From NCBI RefSeq assembly GCF_003932955.1, contig NZ_QOVY01000007.1, positions 1 through 64,000 on the forward strand: 64,000 nucleotides of DNA, in the 5' to 3' direction. This document shows positions 25,637 through 34,651 of this stretch, in pieces (the first letter of the stretch is position 1; each line of letters begins with the position of its first letter). A program made the position numbers and the translations under genes. This DNA comes from Chryseobacterium sp. SC28. GTDB lineage: Bacteria > Bacteroidota > Bacteroidia > Flavobacteriales > Weeksellaceae. The notes beneath the pieces are model-generated. The model did no database searches, was not told where the DNA came from, and saw nothing but the letters and a program-made list of their open reading frames with translations.

Positions 25637-26845
25637 ATGAATAAAATCAACTTTAAGGAAAAAAAATATGTGATGCCCCTTCTGGCATTGCCGTTCCTGC
25701 TGCTCTTTGTGTATGTGGGTGCCCAATTTACCAAAGAGGACACCTCGAAAAAAAACAGACCGAAAGAACTTTCCCTGTCTCTGGGAGAAACACGGGACTC
25801 CATCATGACGAAGAACGATGCCTATGACGCCTTTTTCAGGAAGGACGACAACAGGACGATGCTCGGAGGATTGGACAAGGAACAGGACAGCCTGCTCAGT
25901 TATGAAGATCAGTTGTCATTGGACCAGAAAAGAAAGATTGATTCACTGAAGGCGGTCTCCAGCAGACAAAATCAGCACGCGTCAAAAGGAGGCAACTCTT
26001 CCTACTACAATCCTAAGCAGCAAAACGAGGACAAGGACCTTAAAAGGTCTTCTGAAATCATCCGAATGCTGAACGACAAATCCTACGGAAAACAGGACAA
26101 TGAGCAACTATCAGAAAATCCAAAATCCAATAACCAAAATGCACAGCAAGACCCCGTAAAATATCTGAAACAGCAGATGCTCGTGATGGATTCCCTAGAG
26201 AAAGCAAGGGATCCCGAATACCAAGCCAAACTATTGGCGGAACAGAAACTCAAGGCAAACAAGGAAAAAATGGACGAGTTCCTCAATTCTACCTTCAATG
26301 TCGGCAAGTCGGGAATCAACAGCGAATTCAATGCCTTCTACAGGGAAAATGAGAACAGCTTCATCAAAGCCGTGATTGATGAGAATAACAAAGGATTTCT
26401 GGGAAGCAGAATCCGGTTCCGATTATTGGAAGACATCTTCGTCGGCAACAAAAAAATTGATAAAGGTTCCATCCTTTACGGACAAATCTCGGGATTTTCT
26501 ATGCAGCGGGTTGACCTCAAGATTGTGTCGGTATTTACAAAGGGAGAAATTTTACCCGTCAATCTATCCATCTACGACATCGACGGAATGAAGGGACTTT
26601 ATGTTCCGGAAAGCGTCTTCAGGGACATGATTCGGGAAATGGGGAGCAACTCCGTACAGGGAACACAGATGGATATGGGCGGACAGGGATTTTTCACGAG
26701 CATCGGCTCAAAATTGTTCACTTCCACCTCCAAATCCATAGCCAACCTCATTAAAACCAACAAAGCCAAACTGAAATACAACTCCTATGTATTTCTCATC
26801 GACGAAAAACAGCTTAAAGACTCACAAAACCAACAAAAGAAATAA
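25637..26845 (+). CDS. traM: Conjugative transposon protein TraM (VirB10-like)
   Basis: The product is 402 aa. An N-terminal anchor helix (YVMPLLALPFLLLFVYVGAQF) is followed by a long Gln/Asn/Lys-rich disordered linker (about 40-210) that spans the periplasm. A folded C-terminal domain (FLGSRIRFRLLEDIFVGNKKIDKGSILYGQISGFSMQRVDLKI) has the TraM/VirB10 beta-barrel pattern. It links the inner- and outer-membrane parts of the transfer channel. It ends 2 bp before traN. Confidence 0.88.
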   Translation: MNKINFKEKKYVMPLLALPFLLLFVYVGAQFTKEDTSKKNRPKELSLSLGETRDSIMTKNDAYDAFFRKDDNRTMLGGLDKEQDSLLSYEDQLSLDQKRKIDSLKAVSSRQNQHASKGGNSSYYNPKQQNEDKDLKRSSEIIRMLNDKSYGKQDNEQLSENPKSNNQNAQQDPVKYLKQQMLVMDSLEKARDPEYQAKLLAEQKLKANKEKMDEFLNSTFNVGKSGINSEFNAFYRENENSFIKAVIDENNKGFLGSRIRFRLLEDIFVGNKKIDKGSILYGQISGFSMQRVDLKIVSVFTKGEILPVNLSIYDIDGMKGLYVPESVFRDMIREMGSNSVQGTQMDMGGQGFFTSIGSKLFTSTSKSIANLIKTNKAKLKYNSYVFLIDEKQLKDSQNQQKK

Positions 26846-26847
26846 AA

Positions 26848-27717
26848 ATGAAAACAGCAATCAATATCCTATTATTCCTTATATCCAACCTTTTTATTGC
26901 CCAAACCGCAACCAAGGAACAAGTCATTTCGGAATTGCCCGAACTAGTGATTACGGAGGGCGTCAACCTGCACATCATCTCACCGGAACCCATCAAATAT
27001 GTGGATTTGTCCACCCAAAAACTCACGGGTGATCTACCGAACATCAATATCGCGAGAATCAAGATCACGGATGCTCCTACCAACGTCGACCCAAAGGAAA
27101 AGGCAAAAACCACCTCTTTATTGAATGGCGACAAAATAGGAATAATAACCGTTGTAGGTCAGTCTTTTATTGCCCAATATAAGGCTATTTACAGAAATTC
27201 GGAAAATAAAAACACCGTGACCAACATTCATATCCAGCCGGAAGAGATGCAGCCGATTGAACTGGACAAAACCCGTTTTTCCAACTTGGAGCTGACCAAG
27301 TTTGCGATGGACATCATCCAGAAGAAGACGGAAGAAAATCCAATCAGGGAGCAAAAAGACCTTAAACTCAGTATGCAGCTCAACAATGTGTACGTTATCA
27401 GCGACTACATCTTTCTCGATATGACCTTCAAAAACAGCTCGAACCTGAGTTACGATATCGAAGACCTAAAATTTTCCATCGAGGACAAAAAAATCTACAA
27501 GGCGACCAACAATCAAAGCATCGAGATGACACCGATTTTTAGACTTTACGCCCCGAAACATTTCAGGAAAAATTTCAGAAACATCTATGTCTTCAAAAAA
27601 TTCACTTTTCCGAACAGCAAGGTGATGATGATCCGCCTGATTGAGGAACAACTCTCGGGCAGAACCATCGAGATGAAGGTGAATTATTCAGATATTTTAA
27701 AAGCAGATAGATTTTAG
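26848..27717 (+). CDS. traN: Conjugative transposon protein TraN (VirB9-like, DUF4138)
   Basis: The product is 289 aa with a signal peptide (MKTAINILLFLISNLFIAQ). The beta-rich mature region includes ITEGVNLHIISPEPIKYVDLS, VVGQSFIAQYKAIY, and a C-terminal domain with NVYVISDYIFLDMTFKNSSNLSYDIEDLKFSIEDKK. This matches TraN/DUF4138, the VirB9-like periplasmic and outer-membrane component that pairs with TraM. Confidence 0.88.
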   Translation: MKTAINILLFLISNLFIAQTATKEQVISELPELVITEGVNLHIISPEPIKYVDLSTQKLTGDLPNINIARIKITDAPTNVDPKEKAKTTSLLNGDKIGIITVVGQSFIAQYKAIYRNSENKNTVTNIHIQPEEMQPIELDKTRFSNLELTKFAMDIIQKKTEENPIREQKDLKLSMQLNNVYVISDYIFLDMTFKNSSNLSYDIEDLKFSIEDKKIYKATNNQSIEMTPIFRLYAPKHFRKNFRNIYVFKKFTFPNSKVMMIRLIEEQLSGRTIEMKVNYSDILKADRF

Positions 27718-27719
27718 TT

Positions 27720-27959
27720 ATGAACCCATTACCAACAGAATTAATTATTGTCGTTCTCCTGGCGTTCATCGCTTTCATCGCTTCTTGCATATCCATATTT
27801 TTTTTATTCCGTCTCAGAAAAGCAAAGAAGGAAATAGAAAAGGAAATTATAAAAATGGCTTATCTGAAAGCGTGGTATAAGGAGATTGCAGTGAAGATTT
27901 ATGGTAAAGACCGTATTGAGGAAAAAGAGAAAGAGTTTTTAAAAAACTACAATTTATAG
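27720..27959 (+). CDS. Small single-pass membrane protein of the tra operon
   Basis: The product is 79 aa. One N-terminal transmembrane helix (LIIVVLLAFIAFIASCISIFFLF) is followed by a highly charged helical tail (KAKKEIEKEIIKMAYLKAWYKEI). It starts 2 bp after traN and ends 6 bp before the coupling-protein gene, so it is part of the operon. No family was recognised. It could be a small assembly or exclusion factor. Confidence 0.55.
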   Translation: MNPLPTELIIVVLLAFIAFIASCISIFFLFRLRKAKKEIEKEIIKMAYLKAWYKEIAVKIYGKDRIEEKEKEFLKNYNL

Positions 27960-27965
27960 GAAGTA

Positions 27966-29960
27966 ATGCAGGAACAACAACACCAAATTAAGATTTACGG
28001 ATTCCTTCAGAAGGCGGTTTATGCGGTCGTGGCACTGGATTGTGCGTCCCTTTTCTACCTCGATGCCGATATTCCGGTAGTTTCGAATCTATTGAAAAAT
28101 TTTTCGAAGATGAGTTTCTTTTATCCACCCATCAACGCAAAGTTTGCGACCGTGATTCTGATTGGATTGGTCGCTGTCGGAACAAAGGCGAAGAAGAAAA
28201 AGGATTTGAACATCGCCACCGAAATCGTAATCCCTATGATCTTGGGCTTGTTGATGATTTTTTCTTCACTCGTTTGGCAAAACGAGGCAGGAAATTCCAA
28301 ACTCCCAAAAATTTTTCCGGGGCTGAATCTTTATCAGGTCATTTATGCCGTATTGTCTTTTTTGGGTGCGGTTATCCTTCAAATGGGAGCAGACGCCATC
28401 TCAAAATTGATGCAGCAGAAAATGGGAAAAGACCGATGGAATGTGGAGGAAGAAAGCTTTGCCCAAAATCAGGAACTGGTAGAAACGGACACCTCGATCA
28501 ATATCCCGTATCTCTTCAGATACAGTAAAAAAATCAACAAGGGATGGGTCAATATCAATCCATTTCGTGGGACTATGGTCATTGGAACTCCGGGAAGCGG
28601 TAAATCGTTCGGAATCATCAATCCAGCCATCAGACAAATGATAGCGAAAGGTTTCTGCCTCTGCATTTACGATTTCAAGTTTCCCGATTTGGCGCAGATT
28701 GCCTACTATCATTATCTCTTGAAGAAAAGCAAAGATTCAGGGTATGAATACGATTTTCATGTAATCAATCTGAACGAGGTAGAAAAATCCAAAAGGGTAA
28801 ATCCATTCAAAAAGGAATACATCCAAACTTTGGCGGAAGCACAGGAAATGGCGGAGTCTATGGTGTCCTCTCTCCAAAAAGGCGGTTCCAGTTCGGGAGG
28901 CGGTTCCGATGCTTTTTTCACCCAATCTGCCATTAACTTTCTTTCATCGAGCATCTACTTTTTTGCCACCTACGAAGACGGAAAATATTCGGATTTACCA
29001 CATATCCTTTCCTTTATGAACCGAAGTTACAAGGAGATTTTCGACACGATCTTTACCAACGAGGAAATTTTCTCACTGCTTTCTCCCTTTAAGACGGCGT
29101 ATGAAAACAAAGCCTTTGACCAGTTGGAGGGACAGGTAGGAACGTTGAAAATCTTTCTCTCAAGATTGGCGACCAAGGAAAGTTTCTGGGTTTTTTCGGG
29201 CGACGAAGTGGAACTAAAAATTACGAACAGAGAAAATGCTTCCATCCTGATTTTGGCATCCGATCCGGGAACACAGGACATCAATTCTGCACTGTATTCA
29301 TCGGTCTTGAACAGGACTTTGCGACTCATCAACTCCAAACACAATTTGCCGGGAGGAATTATTGCGGACGAATTTCCGACCATCTACATCCATAAAATCG
29401 ACAACGTGGTGGCAACCGCAAGGAGCAACAAAGTAGCTGTCTTATTGGGATTGCAAGAAATTCCTCAACTCCGACAGTTTTACAAAAAGGAAGTTGCCGA
29501 CACCATTTCCGCCATTGTAGGAAACATCCTTTCAGGTTCCGCAAGGGACAAAAATACTTTGGAATGGCTGGAGAAATTATTCGGAAAAATCAAGCAGAAA
29601 TCCTATTCCCAATCCATCTCCCAGCAAGGAACGACGACCAGTATCAACGAAAAAATGGACTTTATGATTCCCGCAGGAAAAATTGCGACGCTCAAAACGG
29701 GGGAAATGGTCGGGATGATTGCACAGGGCGAAGAAAACGACACCGAGGAATACAAAACTTCGGCGATGAACGGCAAAATCAATTTGGATATGAAGGCGAT
29801 CAAACAGGAAGAAAATAATTATGTGAAAATGCCTTCGTATTACTCATTTGTTGACAAAATGGGAAACGACCGTAAAAATGATGTCCTGATGACCAACTTC
29901 AGAAAAATCAATAAGGAGGTCGAATTAATCGTAAATGAATTTACTAAAAATGAAAAATAG
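27966..29960 (+). CDS. Type IV coupling protein (TraG/TraD/VirD4 family)
   Basis: The product is 664 aa. N-terminal transmembrane helices (to about residue 140) precede the ATPase domain. Walker A is GTPGSGKS (207-214), and Walker B is IIADEFPTIYI with VVATARSNKVAVLLGLQEIPQL following. This is the T4CP signature. The protein links the relaxase-DNA complex to the secretion channel and drives DNA transport. In Bacteroides elements the equivalent gene is often called mobC, and here it is embedded in the tra operon. The 3' end overlaps the M23 peptidase gene by 11 bp. Confidence 0.9.
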   Translation: MQEQQHQIKIYGFLQKAVYAVVALDCASLFYLDADIPVVSNLLKNFSKMSFFYPPINAKFATVILIGLVAVGTKAKKKKDLNIATEIVIPMILGLLMIFSSLVWQNEAGNSKLPKIFPGLNLYQVIYAVLSFLGAVILQMGADAISKLMQQKMGKDRWNVEEESFAQNQELVETDTSINIPYLFRYSKKINKGWVNINPFRGTMVIGTPGSGKSFGIINPAIRQMIAKGFCLCIYDFKFPDLAQIAYYHYLLKKSKDSGYEYDFHVINLNEVEKSKRVNPFKKEYIQTLAEAQEMAESMVSSLQKGGSSSGGGSDAFFTQSAINFLSSSIYFFATYEDGKYSDLPHILSFMNRSYKEIFDTIFTNEEIFSLLSPFKTAYENKAFDQLEGQVGTLKIFLSRLATKESFWVFSGDEVELKITNRENASILILASDPGTQDINSALYSSVLNRTLRLINSKHNLPGGIIADEFPTIYIHKIDNVVATARSNKVAVLLGLQEIPQLRQFYKKEVADTISAIVGNILSGSARDKNTLEWLEKLFGKIKQKSYSQSISQQGTTTSINEKMDFMIPAGKIATLKTGEMVGMIAQGEENDTEEYKTSAMNGKINLDMKAIKQEENNYVKMPSYYSFVDKMGNDRKNDVLMTNFRKINKEVELIVNEFTKNEK

Positions 29961-30798
29961 AACTACAATAATAGTGTTAACGATTATCCTTTTTGCGAGT
30001 GGTTCTTCACTGGCTCAATTCAATACGTTGATGCCTACAAAACCACACAAAGCGGAAGACTTTAAAATTATGGAAACCCCAAAAGAGGAGAATTCCAACC
30101 AAAAAAAGGAGAAAAAATCGTGGAAAGAAATCTTCAACATCACCCCAAAATCGGAACTGAAAAACGAAACCGAAAGTTCAATGAAGATGTTAACGAGTCA
30201 AATCGACTCTCTAAAGACGATGCTTAAAAACTACCATAATGGAAACAATCAAAGTAACGTGGACTACAAAAAGATGAAAGATTCACTATTTGAACTGATG
30301 CAAAATTTTCAACCCGAAAAAAAGCAGGAAAAGGATTTTGAAACCACCTTTGAAGGTTTACGGAAAAATATCTCGATGCCTTTGCGCAATAGAATTAGCG
30401 TGACTTCGCCTTACGGAACAAGGATGCATCCAATTTTCGGCACTGCAAAAATGCACAACGGAATTGATTTAAAAGCTAACTACGAAGATGTTCACGCCGT
30501 TCTTGACGGAATAATTACCGAAGCAGGTTGGGATTCCAAAGGCGGTGGAAACTACATCAAAATCAAACATTTCAACCGATTTGAAACCTCCTATCTCCAC
30601 CTCTCCGAAATCTACTACAAAGTCGGAGAAAAAGTCAGGGCGGGCTTCATCATCGGGAAAAGTGGAAACACAGGGAACTCTACCGGACCGCACCTGCATT
30701 TTGCAGTAAAGGAGTTTGGACAAAGCATCAATCCCTACCATTTCTTAAACGACCTAAACAAAGCAAACAATTTAATAGCAACCTACTATGCAAACTGA
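29950..30798 (+). CDS. M23-family peptidoglycan peptidase of the transfer apparatus
   Basis: The product is 282 aa from the ATG at 29950, giving the signal peptide MKNRTTIIVLTIILFASGSSLAQ. An ATG at 29935 in the same frame is less likely. A helical linker is followed by a C-terminal LytM/M23 domain: SVTSPYGTRMHPIFG, MHNGIDLKANYEDVHAVLDG, and HLHFAVKEFG with the HxH zinc ligands. Such enzymes cleave peptide cross-links in the wall, opening a path for the type IV channel, as VirB1 does with glycans. It overlaps the following gene by 11 bp. Confidence 0.88.
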   Translation: MKNRTTIIVLTIILFASGSSLAQFNTLMPTKPHKAEDFKIMETPKEENSNQKKEKKSWKEIFNITPKSELKNETESSMKMLTSQIDSLKTMLKNYHNGNNQSNVDYKKMKDSLFELMQNFQPEKKQEKDFETTFEGLRKNISMPLRNRISVTSPYGTRMHPIFGTAKMHNGIDLKANYEDVHAVLDGIITEAGWDSKGGGNYIKIKHFNRFETSYLHLSEIYYKVGEKVRAGFIIGKSGNTGNSTGPHLHFAVKEFGQSINPYHFLNDLNKANNLIATYYAN

Positions 30799-31510
30799 AA
30801 ACCTACCTACCGAAGAACTTAAAAAGTTCGGAATCATCAACGAAGACTTGTCATTTTCAAAAAAACTGAAAGCGGACGACATCCAAAAATTTCTGCAAGG
30901 ATATACCATCGTTGCAGACAACGACAAGAACAGGGCGACCTTCCAACTCACGGAAAACAACACCCGACTGAAAGTCATCTTTTTGGAGCGGGATAAGAGT
31001 ATCTCCGAAATCCTCAAGAACAGCAAGGACAGAATTGAGTATTCCAATATTCAAGACCTTTCAAACAAAAATGAGCAAAACCTTTCTCTTGAGAAAAAGG
31101 CATTCATCTACGACAAGGAAAACAACATCGTTGCCGAGTTCGACCTCATTAAAAATGCGACCGAACTCACCGCAATCATTGCCGACAAAAAGGATGTCGT
31201 GGAAATGAACCGCTACAAGAACGAACTTCAGAAACTGAAAAATTTCCTGATGGATAAAATGAACCAATATCCCGAAATCGCCAAGGAAATTTCCAACGAC
31301 TTGAACATTGTTTCCAGAGAAATCAACACCGTGAACAGCATCTCACCCGATGAGAAACAGATTTCAAAGGGAGGCAATTCCGAGATTGACCTGAACGTCA
31401 ATGACAGGGATAGGTACGAAGACGCGAACAGAAACCGAGAAGAGCGGGAAGATGAAATCGAACAAGAAATCGAACAGGAACAGGAAAAACGCCATGGATT
31501 CCGCAGATAA
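30788..31510 (+). CDS. DUF3945/DUF4099-like ICE protein, unknown function
   Basis: The product is 240 aa and soluble. The N-terminus (TEELKKFGIINEDLSFSKKL, then KADDIQKFLQGYTIVADND) follows the pattern seen in DUF3945/DUF4099 proteins of Bacteroidota mobile elements. Its C-terminal tail is extremely acidic and charged (REEREDEIEQEIEQEQEKR). The start overlaps the M23 gene by 11 bp. The related module appears again at the C-terminus of the next protein. Probably a DNA-processing or regulatory protein of the element. Function not established. Confidence 0.55.
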   Translation: MQTENLPTEELKKFGIINEDLSFSKKLKADDIQKFLQGYTIVADNDKNRATFQLTENNTRLKVIFLERDKSISEILKNSKDRIEYSNIQDLSNKNEQNLSLEKKAFIYDKENNIVAEFDLIKNATELTAIIADKKDVVEMNRYKNELQKLKNFLMDKMNQYPEIAKEISNDLNIVSREINTVNSISPDEKQISKGGNSEIDLNVNDRDRYEDANRNREEREDEIEQEIEQEQEKRHGFRR

Positions 31511-31522
31511 ATTTTTGAAATA

Positions 31523-33895
31523 ATGGAAGCAGAAACGATCAATTACCAGAGCAAATATGGACCGAACACGAATTTCCAATTTCCGACGGACGAGGATACG
31601 CAATATCTTAAAACGTCGGCAGGCGAAGTATTACCCTACAAACTCTTCAGCGGGCGAAATGATGCTGACCCAAATTCCGCCCTCCTACGGGAAAAGGACA
31701 ATCAGGGATACGCCAATGATTTTGCGCTCGTAGAGAGGCAGTTTTCAGAAAATAAAAGTCTTTCATTCATGGCGGGAACGAAAGTTTCCGATGTGAACGA
31801 TGTGGCTTGGCTTTTCCGTGCGCTTGAAGACGAGGCGGTGGAACACACCTTTGCACTCTACAAATTCAAGGACGACAGCTACCTCGTTCAGCATCTTTCG
31901 ACAGGCGGAATTACTTCCACTGTGGTGGATTTGCGTTTGTTGACGGGAAATGTGTTCAAAATGCAGCCCGATAGCATCACGCTCGTCCACAACCATCCGA
32001 GCGGACAACTGATTTCGAGCAAACATGACCGATTGATGTTGCAAAGATTGCACGAAATCTTCGACTATACCGGAATAAAGGTGGAAGACGGTATCGTCAT
32101 CAATCTTCGTTCGGGGAAATATTTGGTCTTCAATGGGGATTTGGGAAGCGACAGAGTGTTGGAACTTTCGGAGCAAAACCAACAGCAGGGAAAAGTCAGC
32201 ACCTTTTCCTTTAACAAGCAGATTTTCGCCGCCAATTATCAGCCGTTCAAAATCAGCAGCCCCCAAGATAGCGCCGCCTATATTTCGAGTCAAAAGTTTG
32301 GATTATCGGACAAGACCGAAGCCATCATCCTGAACAATGCGAACGATATCGTGGGAAAATTCATTCTTCCGCAGCATCGGCAATTCGAGAAACTGACGGA
32401 ACTGATGACCATTCACGCCGGAACAGGAGTCATCCTTTATGGAAACAATGTCAACGAGCAGATGTATAAGGAATACCGCGAAAAACTCGAACTGATGGGG
32501 TTCACAGCATTGGATGCCATTTTATTAAAAAGCGGAAATTATCATTCCCTCTACGAAAAAACCAAAATTAATGTGTATGATCACCTCGTTGACAAGTATA
32601 GTAAGTCTGATCTGAATGCGGAACCCATTTTCGGCGTATCGGAAAACAACCCAAATAATAGTTACTCTAAAAATTTTAGAAATATGGAAGAACCACCACA
32701 AATGGATTACGTCAAACTGTTTATTGACGATTCCGAAGGTAATACCAAGCACGAATTTGAAATCTCCTTGACGGAAGACGACAAAGTGAACTACAGCCAG
32801 ATTGCCTCAAAAATCCAGCTGTATCGAAAGCCGGAAGACCATGTTTTGCTATTCGTTGGCGGAGAACTGCTTACCTACGAGGGAAATGAGGAAACAGAAA
32901 AAATCATCGATTCCCTTAAAAGTCTTTTTCTTCCCGATGAGAAAAAACGGAGCAATTTATTCAGCCAAAGTAATTTTCATTCGAGATTTAAAGAAGAAAT
33001 GGATGCCACAAGGTCAGGATTTTTGATAGACGACATCATTGGAGAGCCTTCTATAAAAGATTACGCCAAAATGAACGGAGATGACTTAACACAACACCTC
33101 AATAAAAACAAAGAATATTTTAACAATCAAACCCCAAACATTATGGAAACACAAAAAGAATTCAACCAGGTAGATTATCTAAAAAATCAGCTTAAATACC
33201 TCGGTTTCGGCGAAGATGAAAAACTTCACAAAGAATTGGAAAAAGGCATCAAGTCCAAAAACCAGCAATTCGAAATCAAAACTTCATCGGACAAGGCACT
33301 GCCCGGAAACAAGGTCGATTTTGCCTTGAAATTCAACAAGACGGAAAGCGGCGGCGTTTTCCTCAACTCCTACGACGCCAAATTAAAGAATGAGAAAGGC
33401 GAAGACATCACCCACAATTTTTCGGTAAACAGAGAAAACACCTTTACCGCGAAAGAAGCAGTAAACCTTTTGGAGGGAAGAAGTGTGAAAATCGAGTTCC
33501 ACAACCCAAAGAGCGACCAGTCGGAAACCGCCTTCGTGCAGTTCAACTTTGAGGAGCCAAAGACGGAGAAAGGAAACTATATGTTCCAGAATTTCTACAA
33601 AAACTACGGTGTCGATACCGACAAAATCGTGGAAAAAGCCAACCTCGTTTTCGAAAAGCCGGAATACAGGGAAAACACCATCAAATCCCTTGAAAAAGGA
33701 AATGTGGTGAAAGTGAAATTTGAAATGGACGACAAAATAATGGAAGGAAAAGCGGTGCTCAATCCGCAATACAAGAACCTGAACCTTTACGACAACGACA
33801 TGAACCGCATCAACACCAACAAACCCTTGCAGGGACTGGAAAATGAAGAAAAACAGGAAAAAGCCCATGTGAAGGAACAGAGCATCAAACGATAA
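31523..33895 (+). CDS. JAB/RadC-type domain protein with DUF3945-like C-terminus
   Basis: The product is 790 aa. Residues about 105-200 contain a JAB/MPN metalloprotease-like domain of the RadC branch: TSTVVDLRLLTGNVFKMQ, and HNHPSG (156-161) followed by SSKHDRLMLQRLHEIF. That is the H-x-H-P-S-G zinc motif plus a downstream Asp. A second JAB-like or degenerate segment follows (LNNANDIVGKFILPQHRQFEKL). The C-terminal 250 residues resemble the DUF3945 module (VKVKFEMDDKIMEGKAVLNP, LNLYDNDMNRINTNKPLQG). RadC-like JAB proteins are common on mobile elements but their role is unclear. It ends at a terminator-like hairpin. Confidence 0.7.
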   Translation: MEAETINYQSKYGPNTNFQFPTDEDTQYLKTSAGEVLPYKLFSGRNDADPNSALLREKDNQGYANDFALVERQFSENKSLSFMAGTKVSDVNDVAWLFRALEDEAVEHTFALYKFKDDSYLVQHLSTGGITSTVVDLRLLTGNVFKMQPDSITLVHNHPSGQLISSKHDRLMLQRLHEIFDYTGIKVEDGIVINLRSGKYLVFNGDLGSDRVLELSEQNQQQGKVSTFSFNKQIFAANYQPFKISSPQDSAAYISSQKFGLSDKTEAIILNNANDIVGKFILPQHRQFEKLTELMTIHAGTGVILYGNNVNEQMYKEYREKLELMGFTALDAILLKSGNYHSLYEKTKINVYDHLVDKYSKSDLNAEPIFGVSENNPNNSYSKNFRNMEEPPQMDYVKLFIDDSEGNTKHEFEISLTEDDKVNYSQIASKIQLYRKPEDHVLLFVGGELLTYEGNEETEKIIDSLKSLFLPDEKKRSNLFSQSNFHSRFKEEMDATRSGFLIDDIIGEPSIKDYAKMNGDDLTQHLNKNKEYFNNQTPNIMETQKEFNQVDYLKNQLKYLGFGEDEKLHKELEKGIKSKNQQFEIKTSSDKALPGNKVDFALKFNKTESGGVFLNSYDAKLKNEKGEDITHNFSVNRENTFTAKEAVNLLEGRSVKIEFHNPKSDQSETAFVQFNFEEPKTEKGNYMFQNFYKNYGVDTDKIVEKANLVFEKPEYRENTIKSLEKGNVVKVKFEMDDKIMEGKAVLNPQYKNLNLYDNDMNRINTNKPLQGLENEEKQEKAHVKEQSIKR

Positions 33896-33922
33896 TAAAT
33901 AATACCTGACTATTATCCGAAG

Positions 33923-33957
33923 GCGGTAAGTCAAATTTTGATTTGCCGCTTTTTTTT
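33923..33957 (+). terminator. Rho-independent terminator after the JAB gene
   Basis: GCGGTAAGTCA pairs with TGATTTGCCGC across a short AATTTT loop, with two G-U pairs, and eight T follow (33950-33957). It probably ends the long tra transcript. Confidence 0.75.
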
Positions 33958-33970
33958 AAATGTAATCATT

Positions 33971-34651
33971 ATGAAAATCAAATCCATATTTTTAGTCCTA
34001 GTTTCCATACTTTTTTTAAGTTCATGCCACAAGGAAATCAAATCCGAAAAAGGCGGAATAGACCTTATTTCTAATGTCTATTTTGATGCCTCCAGAGGAT
34101 TGGACAAGATGCAGAGTTTCCACTTCTCGAAAATGAGTTATTCGGAAAACCAAATTATCGAACTGGTTCCAGACCACACCTTTCCCGAAATGAATCAAAA
34201 TGCCTATCTCGTGAGAGATTCTTTGTGCTATCCATTGGATGCTGAAAACGGCAACATCATTCTTTCCGATATTCTTGAAAAACAAAAACCTTCACCAGTT
34301 TGGAACAAGAAGGACGGCGCCATTTTCTCAAAAGAAATGATTCCCAACTATAGGAACAGGCGGAAACTCTCCGACACGGTGTTATTCAAGAAAAAATACA
34401 GACGCTTCGAAGTCAATTCTCCGTGGAACTATACCCGTTTCTACATCTATCCAACCGACACGATTCTGCCTTATTCCCTCTACAGACACGCCGAAAAGGA
34501 CTACGGCGGAAGATTGGAGCGCATCGACTCCTACAACAAGAAGACCGACATCTTTGTAAGCCTGCAACTTCTTCCAAGAAAAAACTGGGACGACACGGCG
34601 AAAGACATTTTTGAGTTCAACCACTTCGTAAAAAACAGAAAAAGTGAGTGA
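33971..34651 (+). CDS. Lipoprotein of unknown function on the ICE
   Basis: The product is 226 aa from the ATG at 33971, chosen over an ATG at 33938 because it gives a clean lipoprotein signal (MKIKSIFLVLVSILFLSSCHK, lipobox ending in Cys). The mature part is soluble, with Tyr/Arg-rich segments (YRNRRKLSDTVLFKKKYRRFEVNSPWNYTRFYIYPTD). No family was recognised. It follows the tra-operon terminator, so it may be separately expressed. The 3' end overlaps the start of the large helicase gene by 8 bp. Confidence 0.65.
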   Translation: MKIKSIFLVLVSILFLSSCHKEIKSEKGGIDLISNVYFDASRGLDKMQSFHFSKMSYSENQIIELVPDHTFPEMNQNAYLVRDSLCYPLDAENGNIILSDILEKQKPSPVWNKKDGAIFSKEMIPNYRNRRKLSDTVLFKKKYRRFEVNSPWNYTRFYIYPTDTILPYSLYRHAEKDYGGRLERIDSYNKKTDIFVSLQLLPRKNWDDTAKDIFEFNHFVKNRKSE

